Origin: Melanocharis versteri
Lineage: Eukaryota > Chordata > Aves > Passeriformes > Melanocharitidae
DNA: 64,000 nucleotides
Assembly (NCBI GenBank): GCA_013397845.1
Contig: VZTG01001875.1
Span: forward strand, 664,169 to 728,168
Reading direction: 5' to 3'
Shown: one piece after another, positions 62,412 through 64,000 of the stretch
Position numbering within the stretch: the stretch's first letter is position 1
How the letters are laid out: every line of letters begins with the position of its first letter
Program-made: the position numbers and the translations under genes
Notes under the pieces: model-generated
What the model was told of the DNA's origin: nothing
Databases searched by the model: none
The model's input: only the letters and a program-made list of their open reading frames with translations

Positions 62412-62566
62412 CTATTAGACATAGAGTAGCATTGTACAGAGACAAATGCAAGGAATGTGGGGAAAAAGGCCACAGGAGACACCAGGCCTGCAACAGGACT
62501 GCTCTAGCATGTCAACAAAGATTCCTATGTACACAAAAAAAAAGGAAAGAGAAACAGAAGGTATGA
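62412..62566 (+). other. Cys-rich short open frame with possible splice donor, doubtful exon
   Basis: The frame 62315-62566 ends in a stretch with five Cys in about 30 residues (C-x2-C-x10-C-x6-C-x5-C), then a Lys/Arg-rich tail. The CKECGEKGHRRHQAC part is one residue too long to be a CCHC zinc knuckle (C-x2-C-x4-H-x5-C instead of x4). CAGAAG|GTATGA at 62554-62565 would be an acceptable splice donor, and a pyrimidine-rich run ending in TTAG (near 62385-62417) a possible acceptor. The first codon is TTG, so no independent start is seen. I do not recognise the protein; chance is the more likely explanation. Confidence 0.2.
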
Positions 62567-63689
62567 ATATTATTAATGACAAAACAAAATAAAAAAGAGT
62601 AGCTTAGCAGATGCTATTTTTCATGAGAAGATTGTTTTTTACTCTCACTGAGATCAGTAGGAGCTTAGGCATTCAACAGCATCAAACTTCAGCCCTAACT
62701 ATGCAGTGGCTTAAACAGAACACTACCTAATTTTCCCTTGAACAATATGCAATAATAAACTCTAAAATAAAAGCAATTTAAGTATTTGGCCAAAAAAATT
62801 GTTTCCCTGCACCATATACCTTCACTCAAAATATTTCTCTGATATAGTACAGTATAATTCCCATTTAGAAGAAAGAAAAGATATACTTCTGAGTGGGTAT
62901 TATATTCTTTGACTAAAGTAGACCTGTTGCTCTTTTAAAATATGCCTGACTGCTCTTTAACTGTATCATTTAAACCAGCTATCCTTGACTAATATTTTAA
63001 ATGGTAATTTTAAAAACAGCTTCCAAAAATATATGCAAGTCAAAACTTTTGTAGGCTGAGACACAGACCTTATTACAATACAAACTAAATGCAGCCTGTA
63101 TTTGACCATAATCATTCATAACTCATTGAACATCTGTAAAGCACAAATGTTTAATGACACTGCCTATTATCACTTTAATAAACAAGGATGCATATCAGAA
63201 GAAAGGGACTGAAAGGACAAGTCACCCTACCCTCATGATAGCTTGAAGAATTACTAAGAGAATTTTGGCTCAGTTTTGAAACTTAGAACCTGATCAACTT
63301 ACTCCATCACCCTAGCCCAAAACGGGATTTTCAATAGCAGGATAGTGAATGGCTAGGCTAGAGCACTTCAGTGTATCTATTTTCTTTCAGTTTTTTGCCT
63401 TAGAAGAGATAAATGTCATTTGTTTTCAATCTGATTTCTAAGTTATTACATGGAGAACACACTAATCATTTGAGACCAAAAACTGAAAATTCAAGAAACT
63501 CTGTTTTATTGAGGACTATCCATTGCCAAGGATATCTTGTATATTGTAATTAAGTTTGTTTTAAAACACAGTTTCTCATAAAGAATTATCACAATGCAAG
63601 ACATAAATTTGAGTTCCCAGATATGCTATATCTCTTTTCTGATAGCAAAGATTTAGGCCAAACAACTTTTATTTAGAATCATGAGTGTT

Positions 63690-63710
63690 TTATTATTATT
63701 ATTATTATTA
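63690..63710. repeat. (TTA)7 microsatellite
   Basis: Seven uninterrupted trinucleotide units. Confidence 0.95.
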
Positions 63711-64000
63711 GAAAGAGATCAGATTATATTAATCATTTTACTACCAGTTTAACTAACCTAAAGTAAGATATCTCACCACTTAAATGCCTAAGAGTTGTCT
63801 TTGATTAAACATAACATGCATGCAGGTTTTAATGTTATGTTTTATTATGCCTTACAAATGCGTATGCAGGATTTTCATTTCAGCAAGTCTGAAAGCCTGT
63901 AGCAGTGGTTGCCACCAAAATACCAGCACAGTGAATTGTCCCTGTAAACAGCTGGATCATTAATAAGCGGAGAAAAAAAAAAAAAAGTAGTAATAATTTA

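Larger units (their letters stand above)
60017..64000 (-). other. Candidate long 3' UTR of a minus-strand gene lying beyond the window
   Basis: This 4-kb end lacks LINEs and LTRs, is T-rich when read on the minus strand, and leads to the polyadenylation signals at 60.0 kb. The long minus-strand open stretch at 60489-61022 (177 codons) sits in it but is Phe/Leu-rich and unrecognised. Decayed ancient repeats occur at 61.8-62.04 kb, and a (TTA)n microsatellite at 63690. If it is a 3' UTR, the coding exons would lie at coordinates above 64000. Alternatively it is ordinary intergenic DNA. I could not identify the gene. Confidence 0.3.

Noticed and set aside
1..64000. CRISPR arrays, bacterial operons, tRNA or rRNA genes
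   Set aside because: None seen; composition, repeats and gene density are those of a vertebrate genome.

Overview
The window looks like intergenic or intronic nuclear DNA from a bird, most likely a songbird (passerine). It is AT-rich, and no protein-coding exon can be recognised with confidence on either strand. The host assignment rests on interspersed repeats: several 5'-truncated CR1 LINEs with the bird-type 3' end (tandem ATTCTATG-like octamers), an endogenous-retrovirus LTR of a kind I know from passerine genomes (20899-21660), and decayed palindromic DNA elements common in reptile and bird genomes. There are no bacterial-type operons, Shine-Dalgarno sites, CRISPR arrays, tRNAs or rRNAs. 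Open frames are mostly short, often overlap on both strands, and start at arbitrary codons.

Layout. 1-5.6 kb: single-copy non-coding DNA with a GC-richer block at 0.54-1.42 kb. 5.6-11.8 kb: a CR1 fragment, an ancient palindromic repeat, an 800-bp purine-rich tract, and an antisense CR1. 11.8-20.9 kb: non-coding, with a tetranucleotide microsatellite, two near-perfect hairpins, a GC-richer block near 16 kb and a short CR1 scrap. 20.9-21.7 kb: retroviral LTR on the minus strand with internal 40-bp repeats. 23.9-29.2 kb: A-rich tract, dinucleotide repeats, two CR1 fragments and a second LTR-like block. 29-40 kb: very plain AT-rich DNA. 40.3-42.0 kb: an old CR1 piece and an ancient palindromic repeat. 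47.3-49.7 kb: a short hAT-like MITE, a local ~90-bp duplication and the longest CR1 copy (about 0.9 kb, antisense). 49.9 kb: a 30-N assembly gap between T runs. 50-60 kb: plain DNA with small tandem repeats and hairpins. 60-64 kb: repeat-poor DNA with two minus-strand polyadenylation signals followed by a U/GU-rich stretch, so this end may be the 3' UTR of a gene whose coding part lies beyond position 64000 on the minus strand.

No set of genes acts together here and I found no convincing new biological system. The items most worth checking are the possible 3' UTR end at 60.0 kb, the small Cys-rich open frame with a possible splice donor at 62.4-62.56 kb, the two-ended hAT-like MITE at 47.34 kb, the 12-bp perfect hairpin at 14.34 kb, and the decayed amniote repeats that still read clearly and could be exapted. 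Family names of repeats come from memory of their typical sequences, with no database search.
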